DNA from: Salminus brasiliensis
Lineage: Eukaryota > Chordata > Actinopteri > Characiformes > Bryconidae
Length of the DNA: 64,000 nucleotides
Assembly: GCF_030463535.1 (NCBI RefSeq)
Contig: NC_132901.1
Span: 5,289,228 to 5,353,227, forward strand
Reading direction: 5' to 3'
The notes under the pieces were generated by a model. That model was not told the origin of the DNA and ran no database searches. It was given only the letters and a program-made list of their open reading frames with translations. The number at the start of each line of letters is the position of its first letter. Within the stretch, counting starts at the first letter, position 1. Both the position numbers and the translations under genes were made by a program. Below, in pieces: positions 30,737-42,976 of this stretch.

Positions 30737-31285
30737 GATATACACTCAGGAGCACTTTAGGAAGTCCTGTACACCCCCTTATTCATGCAGCTATCTAATC
30801 AGCTCACTGTGTGAAGTGCCAGAAGGTCCAACTTTGAGGTGGATGGGCTACACCAGCAGAAGACCACGTCGGGTTCCACTTTGGTCAGCCAAGAACAGAA
30901 AGCTGAGGCTGCAGTGGGCAGACTGGAGAAACGTAGCCTGGTCTGCTGAGGAACACAGGTGGCAGGGTCTGAATGAAGCCATGGACCTGACCAGCCTCGT
31001 GTCAACGGTCCAGGCTGGTGGAGGTGCTGTAATGGTGTGGGCAAGCTGTTCTAGGCAAATGTTGGGCCTGTTAATAACAATCAATGAATCATAGCTGAAT
31101 GCTACAGCCTATTGAAGTGGTATTGCTGACCATGTCCATCCCTACATGACCACCTGACTTCTGACGGCTACTTCAGTGAGTTCACTGTTCTTCAGTGACC
31201 TTTCCATGCACCAGATCTGATACAACTGAACAATTATGAGAGCAAATGAAGGTCCTAAGCAGTATCGGTATAGTGTTCCTGGTAA
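30737..31285 (+). mobile_element. Tc1-like element, internally deleted
   Basis: Left end ACACTCAGGAGCACTTTAGG and right end GGTATAGTGTTCCTGGTAAC resemble the terminal repeats of the family also seen at 23447. The body keeps only pieces of transposase. Total length about 550 bp against about 1.5 kb for a full copy. Confidence 0.75.
30816..31245 (+). pseudogene. Tc1-like transposase pseudogene
   Basis: A 92-codon frame reads LRWMGYTSRRPRRVPLWSAK, NRKLRLQW, NVAWSAEEHRW, then LVSTVQAGGGAVMVWAS. These match the catalytic half of a Tc1-like transposase, where the family has WSDES at the first catalytic Asp. Here it is WSAEE, so the first Asp is lost. Later blocks are frame-shifted (TACTTCAGTGAGTTCACTG region). 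Non-functional. Confidence 0.78.
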
Positions 31286-31809
31286 CGAGCTCTTAAAAAC
31301 CGGCATGGCCTATCGGATTTGATTGGAAATGGAAATGGCACGTGGCGGAACAACTGCTGCAGTCTTCCACTACCTGATGCTTATTGTTAACCCCCTTACA
31401 TAAGGCACCATCCATTAAACGATTCTAATTTCATGATGGGATATGATGAAGCTGTTTGAGTCCTTCTATTTTTATGTAATTCATTTAATCCTATTTTTAA
31501 AGACAAAAGGCCTGCTTTCAGATATCTACTATTGTTTGTCTGTTCGCCCTGTTCAAATGGCATGTTTTGTAGATTTCATACCTGCAAATAATCATTAAAA
31601 TATGGCATCCACTGCTACTAACTCTATATAGCTCATATTGTGGTAAACCTGGCTTATTGCTCTAGAGAGGCTAAATCTACTGTAGCCTGAAAGGTTTTTA
31701 ACTTATTAAAATTGTAATTTGCTTCAATTTAAACTGTAAACTAAGCTACATTATCTCTGGCCTTAACCTTTTGAACTCTGTAATTAATCATAATGACTTA
31801 TTTGGGCAC

Positions 31810-31915
31810 ACTTTAGCTTATCCGTGGCGTCCCACAGGGTTCTATCTTAGGGTCTGTGAAACTGATGTTATCACAGTTATAAGGGTGAAGGAGTTGAACT
31901 GAGGTTAGGGCTAAT
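31810..31915 (+). mobile_element. RT-motif chimeric repeat, copy 2
   Basis: 31823-31854 translates as RGVPQGSILGS. It is followed, as in the other two copies, by a TGAAACTGATGTTATCACAG-type segment and GAGGGTGAAG-like end. It is the most diverged copy and lies in the opposite orientation to the other two. Confidence 0.6.
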
Positions 31916-32954
31916 AAACAAAACCTTGTTTGTAGTTTTTTTTATTTATTTTTTTTACACTAATTAGACACAATAGATACCATAATAATAACTTCACTGT
32001 AATAAATTAGCATACATACCCTTCTTAGTTCAGTTTCACTCTGTTTCCCTTCGGTTCTGTCCTAACTTCTGCTGGGCTTAGCTTCTGCTAGGCTGTATAC
32101 CATCACTGATCAAATGGTAGACATGCATATGCTAGGTCTGCTGGCCTCTTCTTCGCTTCCTGGATCCACAGAAAACACAAGTGACCTTCACCATGAATGC
32201 TGTTGTTCTGTTTGTTCCCCACCTCGCCCCCCCGCTTACGTTCTATCATGGGTTTCCCAACAGTATCTTAGCACGTAGATGCTCCTTAAAGTGAACTAAA
32301 ACTGTACAAACCCAGACCTGTGTGTAGAGGAATGTGGGGGTGGGGGGCAGTGGGTGGTGATTCCCTGTAACCTGCAATGTGTGAGTCAGCTCGTCAGAAG
32401 TTTGAGGTTTATCCAGTGCAGCAGCTGCTGCAGGGCATACAGCCTCACAGAGACAAGCAGTCACCTCCACACACACACATGCGCGCACACACACGCGCAC
32501 ACACACCCTGCCGCAACTCTGCCACAGCCAATCCGAGCTAAGGCACGAGAGGTCATCGCCTAGGGTTTGCACTAACACACACACACACACACACATACTT
32601 AGTCTTATATCTTTCTCCTTCTCTTTCACAACCCTGGTGCTATTTCATGTGGTGTTAGATGTAGATTAGACCAAGAATCTCATTGACAGACAACAGAAAG
32701 AACATCACCACGCAATAAACCTGCATCTCCATGCTGAATATGAATCAGTAAATATATGATGTTATTATTACTGGGACTAATCTGAAAATCCTGTTTCACC
32801 TACTTTTACTTTATGTATGAAAGGCTGTATGGAGGCTGATCTGATGCCTACTGAAAGTCTCTTCCCCCCACTTGTCAGACGGAATCTTCACCCCTGTGTC
32901 TCACACAAACACACACACACACACACACACACATGAAATACATACACACACATA

Positions 32955-33186
32955 CACCACATGTCCAAATATAGTGTTGTCTAGTCCCTGTACAGAAGTA
33001 CCGCCAACAGAATAGGACTCTCTGGAGCAGATACACATGGACCTTTTGGCAAGCGTGGACTAGAGGGGTAAAAAGCCCAGCTTTGAGCTGTGGAGCAGTG
33101 CAAGAACTGTGTTCTCTGAGATGATGGATGGTTTTGGGATGAGCTGGGGAGTTAGGGATGAGGTGCGGTGGTGATCATCCAACATT
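32955..33186 (+). mobile_element. CACTATATG-family short DNA transposon, internally deleted
   Basis: ACCACATGTCCAAATATAGTG joins directly to GTTGTCTAGTCCCTGTACAG, skipping about 80 bp of the family, and runs to GGTGATCATCCAACATT. The right end is missing. Confidence 0.72.
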
Positions 33187-33379
33187 CTCTCTTTCTCTCA
33201 CCCATATATATATCATATATTTCATATATTATGCACATTCACTTTAATTACACATTATACACAGTAAGTATTCCTGCACTTTACACTCCACTGTTTACAT
33301 ACGAGATGCTGTTTACAAAACCAGACTGATCTGCCTTAGCATACACTTCTGTACTCCCTGTTTGACTCTTCCTTTCAGT

Positions 33380-33690
33380 GCAATTACATTTACAACATTT
33401 AGTAGACGCTCTTATCCAAAGCAACTTGCAAAAGTGCTTTGCTATTTACTCTGGAATAACCTTAGCGAGTTTGAATTGACTAATATATTCAGAGATACCG
33501 CTAAACCACAGATACTGCAAAACACAGGTCAATATAGAGACCATAATACTGTACACTTCGCCCAAGTACTCTCGGAAGAGGTAAGTCTTCAGTCTGTCTT
33601 TGAAGACAGCGGAGCGACTCTACTGTTCGGACACCCAGGGGAAGTTGGTTCTACCACTTGGGTGCCAGGGCAGAAAAAAGCTACACAGCA
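33380..33690. mobile_element. Dispersed teleost repeat, longer copy
   Basis: Shares ACGCTCTTATCCAAAGCAAC and AAGTGCTTTGCTATTTACTC with 28820. It continues through TCTTCAGTCTGTCTTTGAAG to a block with GTTCTACCACTTGGGTGCCA, which is the usual extension of this family. Confidence 0.65.
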
Positions 33691-33798
33691 CATCCCTTCT
33701 CTACATATTTATTCCATTTACTGTTACTGTTTTAACTTAGTTGGACCTAAATCACCCAGTCTCAATGCACACATTTGCACATGCACGTACTTGTATTT

Positions 33799-33981
33799 GT
33801 GAATTTTTGTATTTATTGTCTTTGTACTTATTATCTCAGCACCCTGTCTTGTGTTTTCTCTATTGTCCTATTCTGCACCAGAGACTTAGCCTAACTGTGT
33901 TTCGTTGCAATGTACAAGGCTGTATCTATTTATCTATCTATCTATCTACCTAGCTATCTATCTACCTATCTATCTATCTAC

Positions 33982-34012
<31 letters not shown>

Positions 34013-35035
34013 CCTATCTATCTATCTATCTACCTAGCTATCTATCTACCTATCTACCTAGCTATCTATCTACCTATCTATCTATCTATCTATCTATCTA
34101 GCTATCTATCTATCTATCTACCTATCTATCTACCTAGCTATCTATCTACCTATCTATCTATCTATCTACCTATCTATCTATCTACCTATCTACCTATCTA
34201 TCTATCTATCTACCTATCTATCTATCTACCTATCTATCTATCTAGCTATCTATCTGTCTGTCTCTCTGTCTATTTACCTATCTAATCTATCTATCTATCT
34301 ATCTATCTATCTAATCTATCTATCTAATCTATCTATCTGTGAATTTTTGTATTTATTGTCTTTGTACTTATTGTCTCAGCACCCTGTCTTGTGTTTTCTC
34401 TATTGTCCTATTCTGAACCAGAGACTTAGCCTAACTGTGTTTTGTTGCAATGTACAAGGCTGTATCTATCTATCTGTCTCTCTACCTAGCTATCTATCTG
34501 TCTCTCTATCTACCTATTTAATCTATCTATGTCTATCTATATCAATCTGTCTGTCTACCTATCTTTATCTGTCTATCTATCTTTCTATATCTGTCTGTCT
34601 GTTTACCCATCTATCTATCTATCTGTCTATCTTTATCTGTCTGTCTATCTATCTATCTGTCTATCTATCTATCTATCTGTCTATCTATATCTATCTTTCT
34701 ATATCTGTCTGTTTACCCATCTATCTATCTATCTATCTATCTGTCTATCTGTATGTCTGTCTGTCTATCTTTATCTGTCTGTCTATCTTTATCTATCTAT
34801 CTATCTTTCTATATCTATCTGTCTATCTATCTATCTATCTTTCTATATCTATCTATCTATCTTTCTATATCTATCTATCTATCTGTCTATCTGTATGTCT
34901 GTCTGTCTATCTGTATGTCTATCTATCTCTATCTATCTGTCTATCTATCTCTCTATCTCTATCTGTCTGTCTATCTATCTCTATCTATCTGTCTATCTAT
35001 CTCTCTATCTCTATCTGTCTGTCTGTCTATCTATC

Positions 35036-35066
<31 letters not shown>

Positions 35067-35122
35067 CTATCTGTCTGTTCATCTATCTCTATCTATCTGT
35101 CTATCTATCTATCTATCTATAC
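33799..35122. repeat. (CTAT)n mega-array with an internal segmental duplication
   Basis: A 128-bp unique block (GTGAATTTTTGTATTTATTG to CAATGTACAAGGCTG) occurs at 33799 and again at 34339, 540 bp apart, with few differences. Each copy is followed by a CTAT array (33924-34338 and 34467-35122). The first array is interspersed with CTAC and CTAG, the second with CTGT and CTTT. Long frames of Tyr-Leu-Ser-Ile come from the repeat. Confidence 0.93.
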
Positions 35123-38100
35123 ACATACTCACTTACGATATGAAACCATTCTTCCTCCATGTCTCTTTGTATTGATTTAACTCTTCCTCTTCTATCCGGA
35201 TATAGGGAGAAGCATCCCCTCTGCTTGTCCTCCGTCAATCCCCCCATTCCTTTCTGCGGTGTAAATCGATGGATAGATCGCCTGTGGAGAAACAGAAGTG
35301 ACAGGGACGAGTGAAGGGCAGAGAAAGAGAGAGCGAGAGAGGCACAGAGAGAGGGAAAGTAAGATACAGTACTTGAAAAAATGCAAAATGACAGTGAAAG
35401 TGTGTGTGTGTGTGGTGAAAGTGCTCACAGGCATGTCTGAGCCTTTTGTCCTTCGCCGACCACCTCATGCTGCCACCGGCCAACATGGTGGACACTGAAC
35501 AATGTGTTAAGTTAGTTTTAGAAATTAAGGAGGTCTGAGTGGAACTTCAAGTATTTTCACATGTGGCAATTTGTTCCCTCGAGTGATGGTGAACATTTAA
35601 CCGAGAGAGTGTTTGCGTTTCACAGAGCGAAGAACAATGCGATTCAGGCCATGATCAGAGAGATGCTAATGCAGAATGACGGTAGCTTCCCCACCTCCAG
35701 CTATCCCACCACACTGACTGCTACACAGGCCAAGCATCCCAGGTCCATGTGTTTTGGCAGCAGCTGTGTGTTTGTTTTGGAGGGGGGGGGGGGGGGGTTG
35801 GGTTCATTTGAAATATGCTCTTTGGAGAGTTTCAAGTGGATCAGGCAGCAAGTTTAAAGGAACTTTCTGGATTACAGTCATGGTATCAAGACACCTTCAT
35901 ATGAAATATAAGGGTTTAAACACAACACACAATGACCCCCTGTCCCTGTCCTCATCAATATTTACATGTAAACCATTCATTAATAATCAATACTGTGTTT
36001 TTGAGAATCAATAGTCAATCAAAAGTATTGCTAAACATAATATTGCGATACTTTGATGTATCAATATTTTCTTACGCCTCTAATGCCCACCCCAATGATG
36101 AACAGATCCTGACTGCTGACCACTAAATATTAGGCATAAAATAACATTTGCAGAAGTAAAAAAGACATTTAAATGATGTCTTTGACTAAAAGAAAAGCAT
36201 TCAAGTGTTAGCGTTAGCATTGCCATTAGTGTTTACCTTTTACTTTTACATGTAAAGCCAAATTACTGAGATCTACAACTTAACAAGAAATGGATGATCG
36301 AGATGGGGGCTTCTAAGTAGCACAACCATCGACCATATCACAAAAAAAAAATGCATTTGATTCCCCCCACACGGATACATATAGATTTTTAAGAGATTTT
36401 TATCTATGAGATATATGCCCATAAGAATTAATTTGTGCAAACTATACATAAGACCTATTAGAAACTGAAGCAGTTTCAAATATTGACATATATGTCTGGC
36501 CCATAAAAAATGTATGTATATATATATTTATGCCGGTTTTAGGTCACTAATATATGTATCATATAGTCCTTACGAACAATGTGCGAACAATATACTAATA
36601 CACAATAAACATGTATATAAATACATGTTATATTTCATATATAATATTCACTTATTTATGTTTACATGTGATCTTTAAATACAGGAGATTCATACAGAAT
36701 GTACCTACAGTGCAATATATCTTTAGGCCTTAAGCCTTAAATATGAAATGTTGCAGTTAGCTAAAGAAATTAAATTATTTAAATATGATCATTTATTTAA
36801 ATATATTTAACTACATGACCATTTGAACAAACAACAGAACAAGCAAAGCAACACCATTAGTAGTGGTGTATCCCTGGTGTTATTTTCTGTGTTAATGAAA
36901 TCCTATAGATAATTGTAATATATGCACATATCCATATTGTACTATAGGTATTTCATTAGATAGATAGAACGATAGATAGATAAGTGTTATAAACCTATAG
37001 CTGCATTTACCAAGAGGACGTACGTATTTGACAATAATATATTGCCTTATAGGGAACATATATGGAAACACCGCTCTAAATATAGGGACATATCGGGCAC
37101 CGGCAATGCCACAGCCATCCTTGAATGGGTAAAATGACCCTTCCTCTCCCCGCATCACTGCATGAGAGACTAGCCGAGACTAGCCAGCGCAGGCGTCTGT
37201 TGTGCTGTGTAGCTGATGTAACAGAATTGGCAGTTAGCGCCCTTCCCCAAGTGTCTTCAGTTGTCCAATGACATTGCCTTGGTGGCAGTTCAAAAAGACA
37301 CAGCTGGCTAGCTTCATATGTCTCCAAGGAAGCATATGATTGCTTAGTGGGTGGAAAGTGGAAATGACTAAATTGAGGGGAAAAAAAATCCTGGACTTGA
37401 TTTTTTTTTCATTTGAGACAGAGAAAGTGAGCCAGACTGGGTTATGTGTCTCGCTTGCTAGTCAGTTTTTTTTGCAAACTAACATTTTAGCTCATCCTCC
37501 TACCCATCTACCTACCAGCCATGTCAAAGCTTCCACCCAACTCTGAAAGGGTGAAGCGAATTACAAACTGTACCGCAATTTTTATTGCCAACGATTTGCG
37601 TAAATGAGTGGCAGCTAGCACCTTATGTGCTCCAAACAAGTAAATCAGAGCCACATGGGTGCAGATCTGGCTGAGCTGTTAAAAACTGTAGCAGAGGAAC
37701 AGCAGATCACTAGGAAAGATTCAGTGTTAGTTACCTATACGATCCAACATGGCCACTGGGTATATTCCTACATGTGAAATGCTATGGCCTCTTAGCGATT
37801 GCTCAAGTTGCAAACTGTGTTAAGATGTTTTTCCACAGCAGCCCCACTGCAAAACCTTCCAGCCGACTTGCCACATAGCTCCCATTTTTCTCATTCATCT
37901 GATATGCTCTGGAAGTATCATTACAAATGATAAAATATGCATATTTTGGGTAAACAATCCCCCACAATTGCCCCAACACAGATTTCACATTATAGAATCT
38001 GGGGATATTTGGTCCCCACAAAGACCTGAACATGCATGCATACACACAGACGCTCTATCAGAGATGTCACAGTCCTTCCCACGTCCGTTCACAAACACTC

Positions 38101-38286
38101 TCCGTTTCCTCTTCCTGTTGCAGAGGGGCTGCGTCCTGTTGGTTGGGATTGGACACCTTCGCTGTCAAATACTCCACTGTCCTCAAAGCTGCAGCGGGTC
38201 GATCCACTTGGCCTTATCTTATCTGGAGCAGTCCACACCTTCGCTGTGGGTGATAGAAAGAAAAGTTGGTACGGGAGTTTGAAAAT

Positions 38287-38317
<31 letters not shown>

Positions 38318-38400
38318 TTACATACACACCTTATGTGGTGCTGATTCATGTACAGATTTAGCCTTCATAAAATGCAGAGTCCTAATTCTTTGCCACTATT
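35123..38400. other. Intergenic, no gene seen
   Basis: Mostly AT-rich DNA with a G16 run at 35782-35797 and (CA)n at 38291-38321. A dispersed fragment at 35975-36065 (ATCAATACTGTGTTTTTGAG) recurs at 56010. A 98-codon open frame at 35561 has unremarkable composition, but I recognise no domain and see no splice context, so I do not call it. Confidence 0.55.
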
Positions 38401-38404
38401 ATAA

Positions 38405-39020
38405 AGTTACTCTGGCAGCAGGCCATGGAAATATTGGAGAGGTGATGTGGAGTCACTCCAGTGGCAGATCGTGGAAACTACAGAGTAACTACAACAGGAG
38501 GCTGTGGAAACATCCAAACCGAGATGCAGAGTCACTTAGGTGGTAAGCTGCGGAAACATCTTAGCTGTGATGTAGAGTCACCCTGGTGGCCGGAATGGCA
38601 GCGGCCCAAGCCACAATAATGAGACGTTGCCAGCCCAGGAAACATCCCAGGCATAATGCAGATTCTCCTCCAGCGGCAGACTGTGGAAACATCCAAGCCC
38701 ACAATGTAGAGTCACTCCGGCCAATAGGAAGACATCAGATTAAACATGCAAACCATACATAACTGTGAGTACAAGTAACAAAGCTATACTATTTTAGATT
38801 ATTTTAGAGAGATTATGCAAAATTATTCTGCAAGCAATTATTTTGGATGTGGATTCACTCTGGCAGTGTGCCATGGAAACGTCCAAGCCAAGTCCGAGTC
38901 ATTTCGGCAGCTGCAACGTAAAGCTACTTGGGCGATCGGCCTGTGAAGGCAAATAGCTACAATGTAGAAACACTAAAAGGGAAATTTCAGAGCTATGTGG
39001 TAAAGTCACTTTCGGCCAAT
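38405..39020. repeat. Degenerate ~47-bp tandem array
   Basis: Variants of ATGTAGAGTCACTCTGG followed by CAGNCTGTGGAAACATCCAA recur at roughly 45-50 bp spacing (for example 38526, 38572, 38707, 38850, 39002). A 100-bp AT-rich interruption lies around 38740-38840. High divergence marks it as old. Confidence 0.75.
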
Positions 39021-39044
39021 GAGGATACAGAATAGACCACGAAG

Positions 39045-39250
39045 ATATAACCCATCCAACATGCTCAGATGGGCTTTTCAAATGGGCCCATCGTTACAAC
39101 CCACCCTAATCTCACATGGGTCACATCTAAGCTCCATGTGCAGTTTACAACCTAGATGGGGCCCATGTTTAACCCCTCCTGGTCCCACCACTGACCCTGC
39201 AGGGACCCTGGTGTGCATCCATATGTGCGTGCAACATGGACCCATGCACA
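39045..39250. repeat. Degenerate repeat built on CCCATGT/ACATGGG
   Basis: Contains AAATGGGCCCATCGTTACAA, CACATGGGTCACATCTAAGC, GATGGGGCCCATGTTTAAC and CATGGACCCATG. The motif is palindromic (ATGGGCCCAT) and recurs about every 45-50 bp. Similar arrays are widespread in otophysan fish. Confidence 0.6.
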
Positions 39251-39463
39251 AAACTTCTGGTTCCCAGTTCATTTCCGAGCAGTTAGAGAAATGAGTCAGA
39301 ACGAGCTGGTCTGTACAGTTTGTTGCAGGTCAGTCACTCCTCAAATACTGGAGTTAGGGATTTTGCAGTGAGCTTTTCTGCTACTGTTCACCTCAAGCTC
39401 CTCCCACACTGCCGACATGCTCCTTGCACCACAAAGTAGGTAACCATAGTTAAACCTCTGTCT

Positions 39464-39713
39464 GTGTGTGTGTGTGTGTGTGTGTTTTATTATTTCACCA
39501 CTTAATTTTGCAATATTCACAACAGTGTGTATAAGTGTGTGCACGTTAATGAAATGCCTTTCCATTTGGAAGATATGAATTCTGAGAATGCACATGAACA
39601 CACACTCACACACACACACACATACACACGCCATAATGCACTTCCACTCTGCCCTGGAGAGGAAACATATCTCACACAGCCAGAGACACAGACTCAAAGA
39701 GACACCAGTTCCT

Positions 39714-39762
<49 letters not shown>
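39464..39762. repeat. (TG)n and (CA)n microsatellite cluster
   Basis: (TG)n at 39464-39484, (CA)n at 39605-39624 and (CA)24 at 39715-39762, with unassigned DNA between. Confidence 0.9.
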
Positions 39763-39764
<2 letters not shown>

Positions 39765-39944
39765 CCAAGTAACCAAGGAGTGGTGATGTTGTTGAACGCT
39801 CTGCTCTGCTCTGATATTAGCTGACTGTGCTTTGAATTAGATTTAAAATAAAATTTCCTCGCAAGTGTACAACTCTCTCTCTCTCTCTCTCTCTCTCTCG
39901 CGTTCCTCCTCCTTGTCTGTCGCTGACTTTTCCTCCTTCTGTCT

Positions 39945-42600
39945 CTGTCTTTTCCTCCTCATTCTGTCTCTTTCTTTTCCTCCTCATTCTGTCTCTTTCT
40001 TTTCCTCCTCATTCTGTCTCTTTCTTTTCCTCCTCATTCTGTCTCTTTCTTTTCCTCCTCATTCTGTCTCTGTCTTTTCCTCCTCATTCTGTCTCTGTCT
40101 TTTCCTCCTCATTCTGCCTCTTTCTTTTCCTCCTCATTCTGTCTCTTTCTTTTCTTCCTCATTCTGTCTCTGTCTTTTCCTCCTCATTCTGTCTCTTTCT
40201 TTTCTTCCTCATTCTGTCTCTGTCTTTTCCTCCTCATTCTCTCTCTGTCTTTTCCCCCTCATTCTCTCTCTGTCTTTTCCTCCTCATTCTGTCTCTGTCT
40301 TTTCCTCCTCATTCTGTCTCTGTCTTTTCCTCCTCATTCTGTCTCTTTCTTTTCCTCCTCATTCTGCCTGTCGTTTCCTCCTCATTCTGTCTCTGTCTTT
40401 TCCTCCTCATTCTCTCTCTGTCTTTTCCCCCTCATTCTCTCTCTGTCTTTTCCTCCTCATTCTCTCTCTGTCTTTTCCCCCTCATTCTCTCTCTGTCTTT
40501 TCCTCCTCATTCTGTCTCTGTCTTTTCCTCCTCATTCTGCCTCTTTCTTTTCCTCCTCATTCTGTCTCTTTCTTTTCTTCCTCATTCTGTCTCTGTCTTT
40601 TCCTCCTCATTCTGTCTCTTTCTTTTCTTCCTCATTCTGTCTCTGTCTTTTCCTCCTCATTCTGTCTCTTTCTTTTCTTCCTCATTCTGTCTCTGTCTTT
40701 TCCTCCTCATTCTCTCTCTGTCTTTTCCCCCTCATTCTCTCTCTGTCTTTTCCTCCTCATTCTGTCTCTGTCTTTTCCTCCTCATTCTGCCTCTGTCTTT
40801 TCCTCCTCATTCTGTCTCTTTCTTTTCTTCCTCATTCTGTCTCTTTCTTTTCTTCCTCATTCTCTCTCTGTCTTTTCCCCCTCATTCTCTCTCTGTCTTT
40901 TCCTCCTCATTCTGTCTCTGTCTTTTCCTCCTCATTCTGTCTCTGTCTTTTCCTCCTCATTCTGTCTCTGTCGTTTCCTCCTCATTCTGCCTCTTTCCTC
41001 CTCATTCTGTCTCTTTCTTTTCTTCCTCATTCTGTCTCTGTCTTTTCCTCCTCATTCTGTCTCTTTCTTTTCCTCCTCATTCTGTCTCTGTCTTTTCCTC
41101 ATTCTGTCTCTGTCTTTTCCTCCTCATTCTGTCTCTTTCTTTTCCTCCTCATTCTGTCTCTGTCTTTTCCTCCTCATTCTCTCTCTGTCTTTTCCCCCTC
41201 ATTCTGTCTCTGTCTTTTCCTCCTCATCCTGTCTCTTTCTTTTCCTCCTCATTCTGTCTCTGTCTTTTCCTCCTCATTCTGTCTCTGTCTTTTCCTCCTC
41301 ATTCTCTCTCTGTCTTTTCCCCCTCATTCTGTCTCTGTCTTTTCCTCCTCATTCTGTCTCTTTCTTTTCCTCCTCATTCTGTCTCTTTCTTTTCCTCCTC
41401 ATTCTGTCTCTTTCTTTTTTCCTTATCATTCTGTCTCTGTCTTTTCCTCCTCATCCTGCCTCTTTCCTTTCCTCCTCATTCTGTCTCTGTCGTTTCCTCC
41501 TCATTCTGTCTCTGTCGTTTCCTCCTCATTCTGTCTCTGTCTTTTCCTCCTCATTCTGCCTCTGTCTTTTCCTCCTCATTCTGTCTCTGTCTTTTCCTCC
41601 TCATTCTGTCTCTGTCTTTTCCTCCTCATTCTCTCTCTGTCTTTTCCTCCTCATTCTGTCTCTGTCTTTTCCTCCTCATTCTCTCTCTGTCTTTTCCCCC
41701 TCATTCTGTCTCTGTCTTTTCCTCCTCATTCTGTCTCTGTCTTTTCCTCCTCATTCTGTCTCTGTCTTTTCCTCCTCATTCTGTCTCTTTCTTTTTTCCT
41801 TATCATTCTGTCTCTGTCTTTTCCTTATCATCCTGTCTCTTTCCTTTCCTCCTCATTCTGTCTCTGTCTTTTCCTCCTCATCCTGCCTCTGTCTTTTCCT
41901 CCTCATCCTGCCTCTGTCTTTTCCTCCTCATCCTGCCTCTTTCTTTTCCTCCTCATTCTGCCTCTTTCCTCCTCATTCTGTCTCTTTCTTTTCTTCTTCA
42001 TTCTGTCTCTGTCTTTTCCTCCTCATTCTGTCTCTTTCTTTTCTTCCTCATTCTGTCTCTGTCTTTTCCTCCTCATTCTGTCTCTGTCTTTTCCCCCTCA
42101 TTCTGCCTCTGTCTTTTCCTCCTCATTCTGTCTCTTTCTTTTCCCCCTCATTCTGCCTCTGTCTTTTCCTCCTCATTCTGTCTCTTTCTTTTCCTCCTCA
42201 TTCTGTCTCTGTCTTTTCCTCCTCATTCTGTCTGTCTTTTCCTCCTCATTCTGTCTCTTTCTTTTCCTCCTCATTCTGTCTCTGTCTTTTCCTCCTCATT
42301 TTGTCTCTTTCTTTTTTCCTTATCATTCTGTCTCTGTCTTTTCCTTATCATTCTGTCTCTGTCTTTTCCTCCTCATCCTGTCTCTTTCTTTTCCTCCTCA
42401 TCCTGCCTCTTTCTTTTCCTCCTCATCCTGCCTCTGTCTTTTCCTCCTCATCCTGCCTCTGTCTTTTCCTCCTCATCCTGTCTCTTTCTTTTCCTCCTCA
42501 TCCTGTCTCTGTCTTTTCCTTCTCATTCTGTCTCTGTCTTTTCCTCCTCATTCTGTCTTTTTCTTTTCCTCCTCATTCTGTCTCTTTCTTTTCCTCCTCA
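39945..42600. repeat. 25-bp polypyrimidine minisatellite, about 105 copies
   Basis: The unit is ATTCTGTCTCTTTCTTTTCC + TCCTC, exactly 25 bp (39961, 39986, 40011 and on). Variants (CTCTCTGTC, CCCCCTCATT, CATCCTGCC, CCTTATC) recur in runs, showing higher-order duplications. The + strand is almost pure C/T, with one A per unit. No stop occurs in any forward frame of the unit, so a 984-codon frame (39865-42819) stays open with a 25-residue period; I regard it as an artefact. Simple (TC)n tracts flank it (39873-39899, 42765-42801). Confidence 0.95.
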
Positions 42601-42763
42601 TTGTCTGTTCCTCCCCATTCTCTTCTCTCTCTTTTGTCCTTCTTATTCTCTCTCTCTTCCACCTCATCTCTCTTCTCCTTCTCCTCATTGTCTGTTTTCC
42701 TTTTCCTTCTTATTATCTTCTCTTTTTTCCCTCCTCATTGTCTCTATTCCTTCTGCTACTTAT

Positions 42764-42806
<43 letters not shown>

Positions 42807-42929
42807 CTTGTTCATGTAGCTGGCCATTTATTCTGTTTGTAATACATTAATTACCCTCCTTTAAGCTTTCAACACTTTGTTAGCCTAATTCTATTCCATG
42901 CTAACAAAGGCAAATCTTAAAGCACTCTG

Positions 42930-42976
<47 letters not shown>

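Larger units (their letters stand above)
31286..33379. other. Intergenic, no gene seen
   Basis: Holds an RT-motif repeat at 31820, (CA)/(CG) mixed tracts at 32470-32506, (CA)n at 32575-32594 and 32908-32932, and a short DNA transposon at 32955. The rest is unassigned. Confidence 0.6.

Noticed and set aside
30816..31094. 92-codon frame as an active transposase
   Set aside because: The first catalytic Asp is changed (WSAEE for WSDES), most of the DDE domain is missing, and the element is only a third of normal length.
33905..35180. Long Tyr-Leu-Ser-Ile frames (up to 277 codons)
   Set aside because: They are translations of the CTAT tetranucleotide, open in several frames at once, with no conserved domain.
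35561..35857. 98-codon open frame with fairly normal composition
   Set aside because: No recognisable domain, no splice signals in a consistent place, and it runs into a poly-G tract. Could be a conserved non-coding element, but I cannot support it.
39865..42819. 984-codon open reading frame of Ser/Leu/Phe/Pro repeats
   Set aside because: It is a by-product of a 25-bp C/T minisatellite that contains no stop in any forward frame. There is no splice or start context, and the composition resembles no known protein.
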